Shown here: positions 1-6,916 of the stretch, in pieces | Layout of the letters: each line of letters begins with the position of its first letter | How positions within the stretch are numbered: the first letter of the stretch is position 1 | Assembly (NCBI GenBank): GCA_900551645.1 | Contig: URWP01000104.1 | Span: 1 to 8,882 of the forward strand | Reading direction: 5' to 3' | Length of the DNA: 8,882 nucleotides | DNA from: an uncultured Bacteroides sp. | Lineage (GTDB): Bacteria > Bacteroidota > Bacteroidia > Bacteroidales > Bacteroidaceae | Notes under the pieces: model-generated | Databases searched by the model: none | The model's input: only the letters and a program-made list of their open reading frames with translations | What the model was told of the DNA's origin: nothing | Position numbers and translations under genes: made by a program

Positions 1-21
1 AATCTCTCTTTATTTATTATA

Positions 22-39
22 AGTCCTAACCAGACTACG
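22..39 (+). repeat. Left arm of 18-bp perfect inverted repeat
   Basis: The sequence AGTCCTAACCAGACTACG is the exact reverse complement of positions 380-397. A perfect 18-bp match within about 450 bp is expected by chance only around once in a million at equal base composition, so the pair is meaningful. Matching stops at both ends (positions 21 and 40 do not pair with 398 and 379). The arm contains an internal dyad, AGTC and GACT separated by 7 bp, which resembles the core of a site-specific recombinase site. Inference: this is one crossover site of an invertible segment. Confidence 0.9.
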
Positions 40-379
40 CTTCTTTTGTATATATAAGAATATCAGTAGTGGATGTAAAGCGTTTGGAGCAATTCATACA
101 ATGAAAAGCAAATCTAACCGAGTAGATTAAATTATATGATAATAATCTTTAGGGTATACAAAAAGATTTTACTGGGTTTATTTTATATATAAATAATCAC
201 TATTAATACATATAAACTTTCATATTTCTGAAAAATAAAGCTCGTTGCTAACTAATATAATTAATAATAATACAGGATAAAGAGATGTTTATATGTTAAA
301 TATGGACCGTTTACAAAAAATTAACCATTATTACATACGTATGACATAAAAATAGTTTGTACTTTTATGCAGTTTTTAA
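40..379. promoter_or_regulatory. Putative invertible promoter segment upstream of susCD
   Basis: This 340-bp segment lies between the two perfect inverted-repeat arms. It is strongly AT-rich and has no credible coding frame. Invertible promoter segments of a few hundred bp flanked by short perfect inverted repeats are well known in Bacteroides and Parabacteroides, where they phase-vary capsule, S-layer and SusC/SusD loci. They are flipped by serine or tyrosine site-specific recombinases. The position here, immediately before a SusC-like gene, fits that pattern. No recombinase is encoded in the window, so the enzyme would act in trans or lie just outside. Apart from the promoter-like boxes and a 10-bp palindrome listed separately, I see nothing else in it. 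Inversion itself is inferred, not observed. Confidence 0.75.
109..116 (-). promoter_or_regulatory. Second promoter-like -7 box, pointing left
   Basis: CAAATCTA on the + strand is TAGATTTG on the - strand, an exact TAnnTTTG match and the same octamer as at 397-404. I see no TTTG at the right distance upstream of it. In the present orientation it points away from susC. After inversion it would sit at 303-310 pointing toward susC, giving a leader of roughly 135 nt. A chance match is quite possible. Confidence 0.2.
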
Positions 380-404
380 CGTAGTCTGGTTAGGACTAGA
401 TTTG
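373..404 (+). promoter_or_regulatory. Candidate sigma-ABfr promoter for susCD
   Basis: TAGATTTG at 397-404 matches the Bacteroides -7 consensus TAnnTTTG exactly. A T-run (373-377) lies 19-20 bp upstream, where the -33 element TTTG belongs, and matches three of four bases. The -7 box is almost wholly outside the invertible segment and the -33 position is inside it. In the flipped orientation the -33 position would read AAGA, a poorer match. Transcription would begin near 411, leaving a leader of about 40 nt before the ATG at 452. TAnnTTTG octamers arise by chance in AT-rich DNA, so this is a reasoned candidate, supported mainly by spacing and location. Confidence 0.45.
380..397 (-). repeat. 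Right arm of 18-bp perfect inverted repeat
   Basis: The + strand reads CGTAGTCTGGTTAGGACT, the exact reverse complement of 22-39. With one base outside the arm it holds the dyad TAGTC (382-386), a 7-bp spacer, then GACTA (394-398). The arm ends 54 bp before the susC-like start codon. Its last base is also the first base of a TAnnTTTG promoter-like box, so the recombination site and promoter are physically interlocked. Confidence 0.9.
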
Positions 405-451
405 AACGAGAGAATAATCTATTTTATAAACAAATGTAATATTTATCTATT

Positions 452-3400
452 ATGCCTAGAAGAACTAAATCAATTAGCTTACTGTTAGTAGCAGCTGCAT
501 TAAGCTTGACAGGTAACATCTATGCAGAGATAACACCAATGAAACCAAGTATGGATGTTATACAGCAAGATGGAAAAGTCACAGGTACAGTTGTTGATTC
601 TTTCGGTCCAGTTACTGGAGCATCTGTAATTGTGAAAGGAACTACCAATGGAAATATTACCGATTTGGATGGTAATTTTACATTGGAAGGCTTGAAGAAT
701 GGCGATGTCATTCAAATCTCTTACATTGGTTATGCCACACAAGAAGTTACTTACACTGGACAACCAAGTATCAATGTTACATTAGCTGAAGATTCAGAAC
801 AGCTGGAAGAAGTCGTTGTAACTGCTTTAGGTATCAAGAAAGATGCCAAAAAGTTGGGTTATGCGGTTAGTACAGTGGGTTCGGAAGAGTTGACCAAAAC
901 AGGTAGTACATCTATCGCTACCGGACTATATGGTAAAGCCGCTGGTGTACGTATTCAGTCTGCACCGGGTAGCGGAACCGGTTCTATATCTATTTCTGTA
1001 CGTGGTTTGTCATCTATCACAGGTAATACACAGCCGTTGATCATCATGGATGGTGTGCCCATCCGAAATGGAAATGCCAATAACAATGGATATTGGAACA
1101 ACCAACGTATCGAATCAAACGGTATGGTGGATATCAACCCGGAAGACATTGAAAACATCTCTATCCTGAAAGGTGCGGCAGCTTCTGCCTTGTATGGTTC
1201 AGAAGCAGCCAACGGTGTTGTGATGATCACAACTAAAAAAGGAAAAGCCGGTGCTGGTACTCAGATCGACTTCAGTGCGAATGTCAGCTTCGATAAGGTA
1301 GCTTATATGCCGGAAATCCAGAAAGAATACGGGCCGGGTTACGATAACTACGTATTAGGAAATGATTCTAAAGAGGCTTTGACTGGTTTCCGCAACCTTC
1401 GTGTGGATAGAAACGGTAATTTCATCACTACAACAAATAGAGAAACCTATTATTCTTGGGGTGCTAAGTATGATCCAAGTAAGACTGTTACTTATTTTGA
1501 TGGAACACAGCGCGCATATGAACCTATTGATCACAACCAATGGGCTGATATTTTCCGCACAGGTGTGAACCAAACATATAACTTGTCATTGACTAACAGT
1601 ACCGAGAAGAACAATGTCCGTCTTTCTTACACCTATAATGATGTAAAGGCTATGCAGTATAATTCGGACAACCGTAAACATAACTTCAGTTTGAATGGTA
1701 CGTTCAATGTAACAGAAACCATCAAGTTGAATTATACGGCAAATTACATGAACCAGTATATTAAGAACCGTCCGTATCGTATCAGCCGTTTGACTAACAA
1801 CTATAGCGGTATGTTTGGTGGTTTTACGGATGTGGCTTATATCCGCGATCATACGATGACAAGTTTGGGATATATGAACAGTATAGCTGCGGTGAATGGT
1901 GGTACTACTGAAACATTGACACCAGATGAACAGTTCCTTTATACTCCGATGGGTTCTACTTCATTGATGTCTGAATATTTCTGGAATATCTTCGGAAAAG
2001 TACAGGAAGAAGATCATCAGCGTTTTATCGGATCTGTTAATCCGACTTGGAATATCATTCCGGGCTTGACATTGAGCGGACGTTTGGCAACAGACTTGAC
2101 CGTAGATAAGGTTGAAAATAAAAACAGTGCTGAAAATTCACATATTTTCTCTACAAACGGTCAGTATAGCGACTCTTATAGCTTGAGAAACTACCGTTAT
2201 GGTATTGTGTATGGAGACGTGATGTTGATGTTCGACAAGACCTTCAATGACCTTCATAATGTGACTGCCAACTTGGGTTGGAATGCCCGTCAGGAATCTT
2301 TGTATGAATCAAGTGTAGGGACACAACAGGGATTGACACAGGAAAATTGGTTCCATTTGAATGCTTCAGTAGGAACAAAGAGTGCTAACATGGTTAAACA
2401 AAACCTGTTGCGTACCGGTGCATTCTTGACAGCCAGCTATGGTTATGACAGCTGGGGATATTTGGAAGGATCAATCCGTCAGGAAAAGACTTCTACATTG
2501 AGTAATGGTAATAACTCTTTCTGGTATCCTTCAGGAAGTGTGAGCATCTTGTACACTGAATTGTTGAAAGACAATAATCCGACTTGGTGGGATTACGGTA
2601 AGGTACGTTTCTCATATGGTGTTGTAGGTAATGCTCCTGAAATCTATAGAGCCAATTTGGCATATAGCCAGGGTTCTTTGCTCCGTAACAATACTTTTAC
2701 CTATCAGTATTTGGCAACTTCCATCGGAAATGAAAATATTAAGCCGGAAACCAAATATGAATTTGAATTGGGTATCGAAAACAAATTCTTCAATAACCGA
2801 TTGGGCATGGAGTTCAACTTCTACTCCAATACGATCAAAGACCAGATTTTGGATGTGACATCTGCTGCTTCTATGGGTGCGAAAAGCATGTTGATGAATG
2901 TCGGTGAGTTGGCCAACAAAGGTATTGAGTTGAATGTATATGGTACGCCTATCCAGAATAAAGACTGGCAGTGGGACTTGCGCGCCAACGTAGCCTGGAA
3001 CAAGAACACGGTTAAGAAATTGGCCGATGGATTGGATGTATTGACACATGGAGATCCTGTGGATAACGGTGCGGCTTCTTTGGAGTCACATGTGGGTGAA
3101 TCTATGGGTGACTGGTATGCTTATACTTGGAAGACAGACGATAAGGGCAACTATATTGTAGGCGAAAACGGTTTGTATATCACAGACACATCTGAACGCA
3201 AGAAAGTAGGTAACGCCATGCCTAAAGTTACAGGTGGTTTCGGAACAAGCCTGAGCTACAAGAACTGGACCTTGGATGCAGCCTTCGACTTCCGCTTTGG
3301 TGGTGATGTATTGAATACTCCGTGGCAGTACTATATGTCTGTAGGTAACATCGAAGATGCTGTTGGTGTACGTGATGCTTCAACAGGTGGTGTTTATTAC

Positions 3401-3895
3401 TATAGCGATACAGAAGACATCTCGAACAAGGGTTCTATCCATGTGGTAAGTCCTGACCAGATCAGCAACTACAAGCGTGGCGAAACCATGATCAACGGCC
3501 ACTACGTTTGGGACAATGGTGTGATCCTTCCGGGTGTGAAAGAAGACGGTACGCCGAATGATATTGTTGTTACGCAGTTTGAAGCGAACGATAATCACTA
3601 CGGATGGGGAACAAGTGCTACTCAAAGTTATGCGGATGCGGTACAGAAGAACAGCTACATCAAGTGTCGTGAGATCAGCTTGGCATATACCTTGCCGAAA
3701 CAGTTGACACAGAAGTTCGCTTGTACACGTTTGCAGCTTTCTGCTTTCGTGCGTAACCCGTTCTATATTTATCGTACATTGAAGTTGTTCGATTCAGAAA
3801 CCTCTGATGGTACAAACTGGATTTACCAAGCTCAGGTAGGTGGTTCTACAGCCAGTGCCCGTACTTTCGGTTTCTCTTTGCGTGCTAGTTTCTAA
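452..3895 (+). CDS. SusC/RagA-family TonB-linked outer-membrane transporter
   Basis: This 1147-residue protein is a complete SusC-like TonB-dependent transporter that would import a glycan or other nutrient with its SusD-like partner, using energy relayed by TonB. In order it shows a signal peptide (hydrophobic residues 8-20, likely cleavage after IYA at 25), a carboxypeptidase-regulatory-like beta-sandwich domain (about 42-112), a TonB-box region (EEVVVTALG, 119-127), and the plug domain with the family motif GAAASALYGSEAANGVVMIT at 241-260. A long beta-barrel follows, with GNENIKPE near residue 759, ending in a terminal phenylalanine as expected for outer-membrane barrel assembly. There is no N-terminal STN domain, so it is not an anti-sigma signalling type. 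ATG 452 is the first possible start, because the upstream in-frame ATG at 434 is followed directly by TAA; no Shine-Dalgarno is visible, as is common in this phylum. The substrate cannot be told from sequence. It probably heads an operon with the SusD gene 34 bp downstream, behind the putative invertible promoter. Confidence 0.96.
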   Translation: MPRRTKSISLLLVAAALSLTGNIYAEITPMKPSMDVIQQDGKVTGTVVDSFGPVTGASVIVKGTTNGNITDLDGNFTLEGLKNGDVIQISYIGYATQEVTYTGQPSINVTLAEDSEQLEEVVVTALGIKKDAKKLGYAVSTVGSEELTKTGSTSIATGLYGKAAGVRIQSAPGSGTGSISISVRGLSSITGNTQPLIIMDGVPIRNGNANNNGYWNNQRIESNGMVDINPEDIENISILKGAAASALYGSEAANGVVMITTKKGKAGAGTQIDFSANVSFDKVAYMPEIQKEYGPGYDNYVLGNDSKEALTGFRNLRVDRNGNFITTTNRETYYSWGAKYDPSKTVTYFDGTQRAYEPIDHNQWADIFRTGVNQTYNLSLTNSTEKNNVRLSYTYNDVKAMQYNSDNRKHNFSLNGTFNVTETIKLNYTANYMNQYIKNRPYRISRLTNNYSGMFGGFTDVAYIRDHTMTSLGYMNSIAAVNGGTTETLTPDEQFLYTPMGSTSLMSEYFWNIFGKVQEEDHQRFIGSVNPTWNIIPGLTLSGRLATDLTVDKVENKNSAENSHIFSTNGQYSDSYSLRNYRYGIVYGDVMLMFDKTFNDLHNVTANLGWNARQESLYESSVGTQQGLTQENWFHLNASVGTKSANMVKQNLLRTGAFLTASYGYDSWGYLEGSIRQEKTSTLSNGNNSFWYPSGSVSILYTELLKDNNPTWWDYGKVRFSYGVVGNAPEIYRANLAYSQGSLLRNNTFTYQYLATSIGNENIKPETKYEFELGIENKFFNNRLGMEFNFYSNTIKDQILDVTSAASMGAKSMLMNVGELANKGIELNVYGTPIQNKDWQWDLRANVAWNKNTVKKLADGLDVLTHGDPVDNGAASLESHVGESMGDWYAYTWKTDDKGNYIVGENGLYITDTSERKKVGNAMPKVTGGFGTSLSYKNWTLDAAFDFRFGGDVLNTPWQYYMSVGNIEDAVGVRDASTGGVYYYSDTEDISNKGSIHVVSPDQISNYKRGETMINGHYVWDNGVILPGVKEDGTPNDIVVTQFEANDNHYGWGTSATQSYADAVQKNSYIKCREISLAYTLPKQLTQKFACTRLQLSAFVRNPFYIYRTLKLFDSETSDGTNWIYQAQVGGSTASARTFGFSLRASF

Positions 3896-3929
3896 CATCA
3901 ATTCCTAACACATTTAAATAGAAAACAAA

Positions 3930-5638
3930 ATGAAAAAGATATTTTCAATACTATTGGCTGGGGCTACTTTCATGTCGGTTGTATCATGCTCTGATTCAGA
4001 TTACGACGATAAATATGCCGACCCCTCCAAAACATCAACAGTGGGTGTTCCGCAGGTATTTACCGGAATTATGAATGCCGGTAACTCTTGGATGAACATG
4101 AAGTATTACCGTTATTATACCCAATCAACTACGGAAGGTTTTTTTTCAGGCGTGATTGGAGACGTGAACAGCCGCGGACGTTATCGTGGTGCCAGCGAGG
4201 GCTACTACAACAGCCGTTGGGTGGATTTCTACAACATGGTTACCCAGTATCGCCTGTTGGAACATACTTATAATAATCTGCCGGAAGATGAAAAGGCAAC
4301 TAACGAGATTTTCTATCATTTGAGCCAGGTAGTGGTTTATGCCCAGTTGCATGAAGCCCTCTCGTTGTGGGGGGATGTTCCTTTTATTGGTGCCGGAACG
4401 TTAGGCTTGACAAGTGATTATGAAGGAGCTAAAGCTGCTTGTGTATATGATGACGATGTAGTCTTGTATAAGAAGATGTTGGCTGACTTGAAGGCCGTAG
4501 GTGATTATTTGGCCGGTAGCGTGAATGGCAACGGGTTGACTTCTTTGGCCCGCCAGGACATCACGGTAGCAGCCGGGGATCAGATGATGTGGCGCAAGTA
4601 CACCAATTCACTTCGTTTGCGTATTGCCTTGCATTTGGCAACAAGCGGTGATTGTACGACAGAGGCCCGCGAAGCGATCGCTGAGATTTTGAATAATCCG
4701 GGTCAATATCCTTTGATTGACAGCAATTCGGAAAACATGGGTATCACACCGGACACTCAGACTGATACGTTTAACTTCGGAAAGGACGTACCGGTGGTAT
4801 GGCTGCAGGTTCGGCTACGATGTTGCGTGTGATGAACGTGCCTGCCAACGGTATTCCTGATGCCAATACTGACCCGCGTATCCAGGTGATGTATGACCCG
4901 AATCCGGATGGTGAATACATTGCTGCGGACATCAGACTGTCTAACACGGAAATCTCGAACATTGAAGATGAAAAGAGACAGGAATATATCCAGAAAGGTA
5001 TAACTATCTGCAACTATTATGTTGAGATCGATACACTGGCTAATTCCGGCTATCAGTCATACATGGGTAATGAAAACCTCTTCAGTCTTTGGATTAGTGC
5101 CGCTGAGGTTAGCCTGAGCAAGGCCGAAGCCTATTTGATGGGCTACGGTGTGGCAGCAGACCAGAATGCTGCCCGCGAAAACTTCATCACGGGTGTAAAA
5201 CAGTCGGTTGAATATTACTGGAACATGAAAGAGACCAGTACCCTGTATGAAAAAGTTGGTGCTGGCAATGATAGCTACTATGGCTACCGTCCATTGGTAA
5301 AACCGACAGATGCCGAAATCCAGGCTTATGCTGAAAACATTTGGAAGCCTACCCAGCAGGCCGTATGCGAGCAGCTGTGGTTGAACTTTAGCTTCTTGAA
5401 TGAGCTGGAGGCTTGGAACGTGACACGTCGTACAGGTTATCCGTTGGTGGAATTTGTTGCCGACAACCAGGTATCAAGTTATCCGACACCTCCGCATCGT
5501 CTGCCTTATGTAAGTGATGAGTTGACTTACAACAGCCAGAACTGTCAGGAAGCTATCTCGAAGAACTACGAAGAGTCAACAGGTTATTATACCCCGCTCT
5601 TCTGGGCTAAGAGAGAATATTATAAGATGATTAATTAA
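3930..5638 (+). pseudogene. SusD-like nutrient-binding lipoprotein, frameshifted
   Basis: SusD-like proteins are helical surface lipoproteins that cap the SusC barrel and bind the substrate. The signal peptide ends in a lipobox (SVVSC, Cys20) followed by SDSD, an acidic Bacteroidetes surface-export signal. Family-like features include LWGDVPF (Trp147), the helix WRKYTNSLRLRIALHL from residue 221, and SAAEVSLSKAEAYLMG near residue 398 of the restored protein; it most resembles the SusD-like_2 branch. The reading frame that starts at 3930 ends at TGA 4830-4832 after 300 residues. Homologous sequence continues in another frame to TAA 5636-5638. Adding one base near 4791-4795 restores a protein of about 569 residues, a normal family length. 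As written, the C-terminal half is lost and the product is probably non-functional. A sequencing or assembly error is equally possible. No convincing slippery heptamer supports programmed frameshifting. Confidence 0.88.
4775..4829 (+). other. Frameshift interval in the SusD-like gene
   Basis: The upstream frame reads NFGKDVPVVWLQV and then nonsense to the TGA. The downstream frame is closed by TAA at 4772-4774 but reads GGMAAGSATMLRVMNVPANG from 4793. The shift must therefore lie between 4775 and 4829. The simplest repair is one extra G in the GG at 4793-4794 (or an extra C at 4791-4792), giving DVPGGMAAGSATM. Loss of a base from a short homopolymer is a common mutation and also a common read error. 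Confidence 0.85.
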
Positions 5639-5660
5639 TTATCATAGCTTTCATGAACAT

Positions 5661-5687
5661 TAAGAGGGAGGTCTTTCCTCCCTCTTA
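5661..5687 (+). terminator. Hairpin terminator after susCD
   Basis: TAAGAGGGAGG (5661-5671) and CCTCCCTCTTA (5677-5687) form a perfect 11-bp stem with a 5-nt loop, 22 bp after the SusD stop codon. The stem is GC-rich at its core. There is no clean T-tract after it (ATGATATAAA follows), so it may act as a terminator or as a 3'-end stabiliser. Confidence 0.65.
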
Positions 5688-5721
5688 TGATATAAACTCC
5701 CTTGAAATACTTGCAAAATGA

Positions 5722-5973
5722 AATTTAGACCCTGAATCGGACCTTGCAAGTGGTGCAACCCCCGATTTAGACCCTGAATCAGACCCTGCAAGTGGTGCAA
5801 CCCCCGATTTAGACCCTGAATCAGACCCTGCAAGTGGTGCAAGCTCTGATTTAGACCCTGAATCGGACTCTGCAAGTGGTGCAACCCCCGATTTAGACCC
5901 TGAATCGGACTTTGCAAGTAGTACAACCCCTAATTTAGACTCTGAATCAGATCCTATCAGTGGTGAGATCTTG
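5722..5973 (+). repeat. Six 42-bp tandem repeats (14-codon period)
   Basis: Units begin at 5722, 5764, 5806, 5848, 5890 and 5932, all exactly 42 bp long. Units 2-4 are nearly identical; units 1 and 5 diverge slightly, and unit 6 is degenerate, especially in its last third. On the + strand each unit reads DLDPESDPASGATP or a variant, with an inner DP-x-S doubling, and the frame stays open to TAA at 6037-6039. No ATG, GTG or TTG start precedes the repeats in that frame: a TGA at 5719-5721 sits directly before unit 1. The array is much more GC-rich than the other intergenic DNA here. Each unit also holds two small dyads, GATT/AATC and TGCA/TGCA. It could be a non-coding minisatellite, the relic of a repeat-tailed protein, or a structured RNA. 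I do not recognise it as a named family. It is not a CRISPR array, since there are no unique spacers. Confidence 0.95.
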
Positions 5974-5987
5974 GGTCTATTATTCGA

Positions 5988-6008
5988 TTTTGTTGGTTGT
6001 CAACAAAA
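5988..6008 (+). other. Hairpin upstream of the DUF6261-like gene
   Basis: TTTTGTTG (5988-5995) and CAACAAAA (6001-6008) form a perfect 8-bp stem with a 5-nt loop. It lies between the repeat array and the next gene, 45 bp before the ATG at 6054. It may be a leader structure or a weak terminator for anything transcribed through the repeats. The region also has a TTTG (5989-5992) and a TATAAAAA (6015-6022), but they do not make a convincing promoter. Confidence 0.4.
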
Positions 6009-6053
6009 CGAGGATATAAAAATAGTTAGAATGAAATAAATTAGTTATTGTGT

Positions 6054-6812
6054 ATGAAAACCATTGTTAAAATCCAATCTATGGGTTTGGATAAACTCAA
6101 TAATGCCGAGTATTCCAACTTTATGTCACGGTTTTCGAGCTTGGTAAATAAGGCGGGAACGAAGGAGGAAGTGCCAGAAACTTCGGCCTTGGGCTTCGAG
6201 GTAGCTGATTTCTTGGTATTTGAAGAAGACCGTTCCACTTTGACCGACATTGTTTCGAAAAGCCGTATCAGTTTGCAAACGGAAGACATGGGGTCTTACG
6301 ACAAGGAGCGTGATAATTGGGTGGTATTTTTATTTTCTGTATTGCGTACGGAAAAAGAATCTCCTATTGCTACACGTCGACAGGCCGCTAATACACTTTA
6401 TAAAGTGTTGTATCCTTATGCGCAGTGCTACCGACTGCCGAATCAGCAGGAAACAGCGCAGATCGACGGGCTGCTGATGGACATCAAGAAAGAAGAAAAC
6501 GCTTCGTTGGTAAAATTATTGGGCTTGGATGAAGTTGTAACTGGACTGGAAGAGACAAACGGTATGTATGCTGAACTGACCCAACAACGTACCCATGACC
6601 AGGCTGCTTCGCAGTTGGAAGAAAGTAAAGTGGTACGTAACCGGATGGGGGAATATTATGATTACATGGTGAATGTGACATTTGCCAATAGCATTTGCTA
6701 TCCGAGCGAAATCATTGATACATTCATAATGGATCTGAATGCATTGATTGATGAAACCCGTGCGCTTTATAACCAGCGTATCGCCCAGGCAAAAGCCAAC
6801 AAGAAAGAATAA
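6054..6812 (+). CDS. DUF6261-like family protein, function unknown
   Basis: This 252-residue protein has no signal peptide, lipobox or membrane segment, so it should be cytoplasmic. It looks almost wholly alpha-helical, with charged amphipathic stretches. Features include RRQAANTLYKVLYPYAQ (residues 108-124), a following QIDGLLMDIKKEENASLVKLLGLDEVV-like region (about 136-162) and a basic C-terminus rich in Lys, Ala and Gln. I assign it to the Bacteroidales DUF6261-type family from recall of this pattern, particularly the mid-protein segment. No function is established for that family. ATG 6054 is preferred over the TTG two codons upstream because it starts the typical MKT...Q N-terminus. The gene stands alone between the repeat array and a convergent malQ, with no sign of an operon. 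Confidence 0.85.
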   Translation: MKTIVKIQSMGLDKLNNAEYSNFMSRFSSLVNKAGTKEEVPETSALGFEVADFLVFEEDRSTLTDIVSKSRISLQTEDMGSYDKERDNWVVFLFSVLRTEKESPIATRRQAANTLYKVLYPYAQCYRLPNQQETAQIDGLLMDIKKEENASLVKLLGLDEVVTGLEETNGMYAELTQQRTHDQAASQLEESKVVRNRMGEYYDYMVNVTFANSICYPSEIIDTFIMDLNALIDETRALYNQRIAQAKANKKE

Positions 6813-6858
6813 AATTTGGAAGTTGCCGAGTAATAAATATCTATTATTAATATAATGT

Positions 6859-6907
6859 AGGCACGGATGATATGGACTTTATATGTAGATTCCAGTCATC
6901 CGTGCCT
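6859..6907. terminator. Bidirectional terminator between convergent genes
   Basis: AGGCACGGATGA (6859-6870) and TCATCCGTGCCT (6896-6907) make a perfect 12-bp stem. TGGA (6873-6876) and TCCA (6891-6894) extend it after a wobble pair and a bulged A, leaving a 14-nt loop. On the + strand it is followed by the T-rich GATTTATTTTC; on the - strand by an AT-rich run. It lies 46 bp after the DUF6261-like stop codon and about 10 bp after the malQ stop, so it can end both transcripts. Confidence 0.85.
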
Positions 6908-6916
6908 GATTTATTT

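Noticed and set aside
101..130. Nine-codon leader ORF starting at ATG 101
   Set aside because: It is very short, lies in AT-rich DNA inside the inverted-repeat segment, has no ribosome-binding site, and does not resemble an attenuator peptide.
22..397. Small insertion element or MITE with 18-bp terminal inverted repeats
   Set aside because: It cannot be fully excluded, but no target-site duplication flanks the arms (the bases outside 22 and 397 do not match), and the position directly before a SusC gene fits an invertible promoter better.
2612..3049. 145-codon open frame antisense to the susC-like gene
   Set aside because: It is a shadow of the beta-barrel coding frame, with no start context or recognisable domain.
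4775..4800. Programmed ribosomal frameshift joining the SusD halves
   Set aside because: There is no proper slippery heptamer and no obvious downstream stimulatory structure. SusD-like genes are not known to use recoding. A simple base loss is more economical.
4799..5638. Independent second gene starting at ATG 4799
   Set aside because: The sequence is the C-terminal half of a SusD-like protein with no signal peptide and no ribosome-binding site. The two halves join into one normal-length family member.
5660..5926. Open frame on the - strand through the tandem repeats (about 88 codons, LQSPIQGLNRGLHH-type repeat)
   Set aside because: It starts only at a TTG, has no ribosome-binding context, and ends inside the susCD terminator hairpin. 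It stays open because the 42-bp period is a multiple of three and the unit happens to lack stops in that frame.
5722..5973. CRISPR array
   Set aside because: The 42-bp units are contiguous and similar along their whole length. There are no unique spacers and no cas genes.
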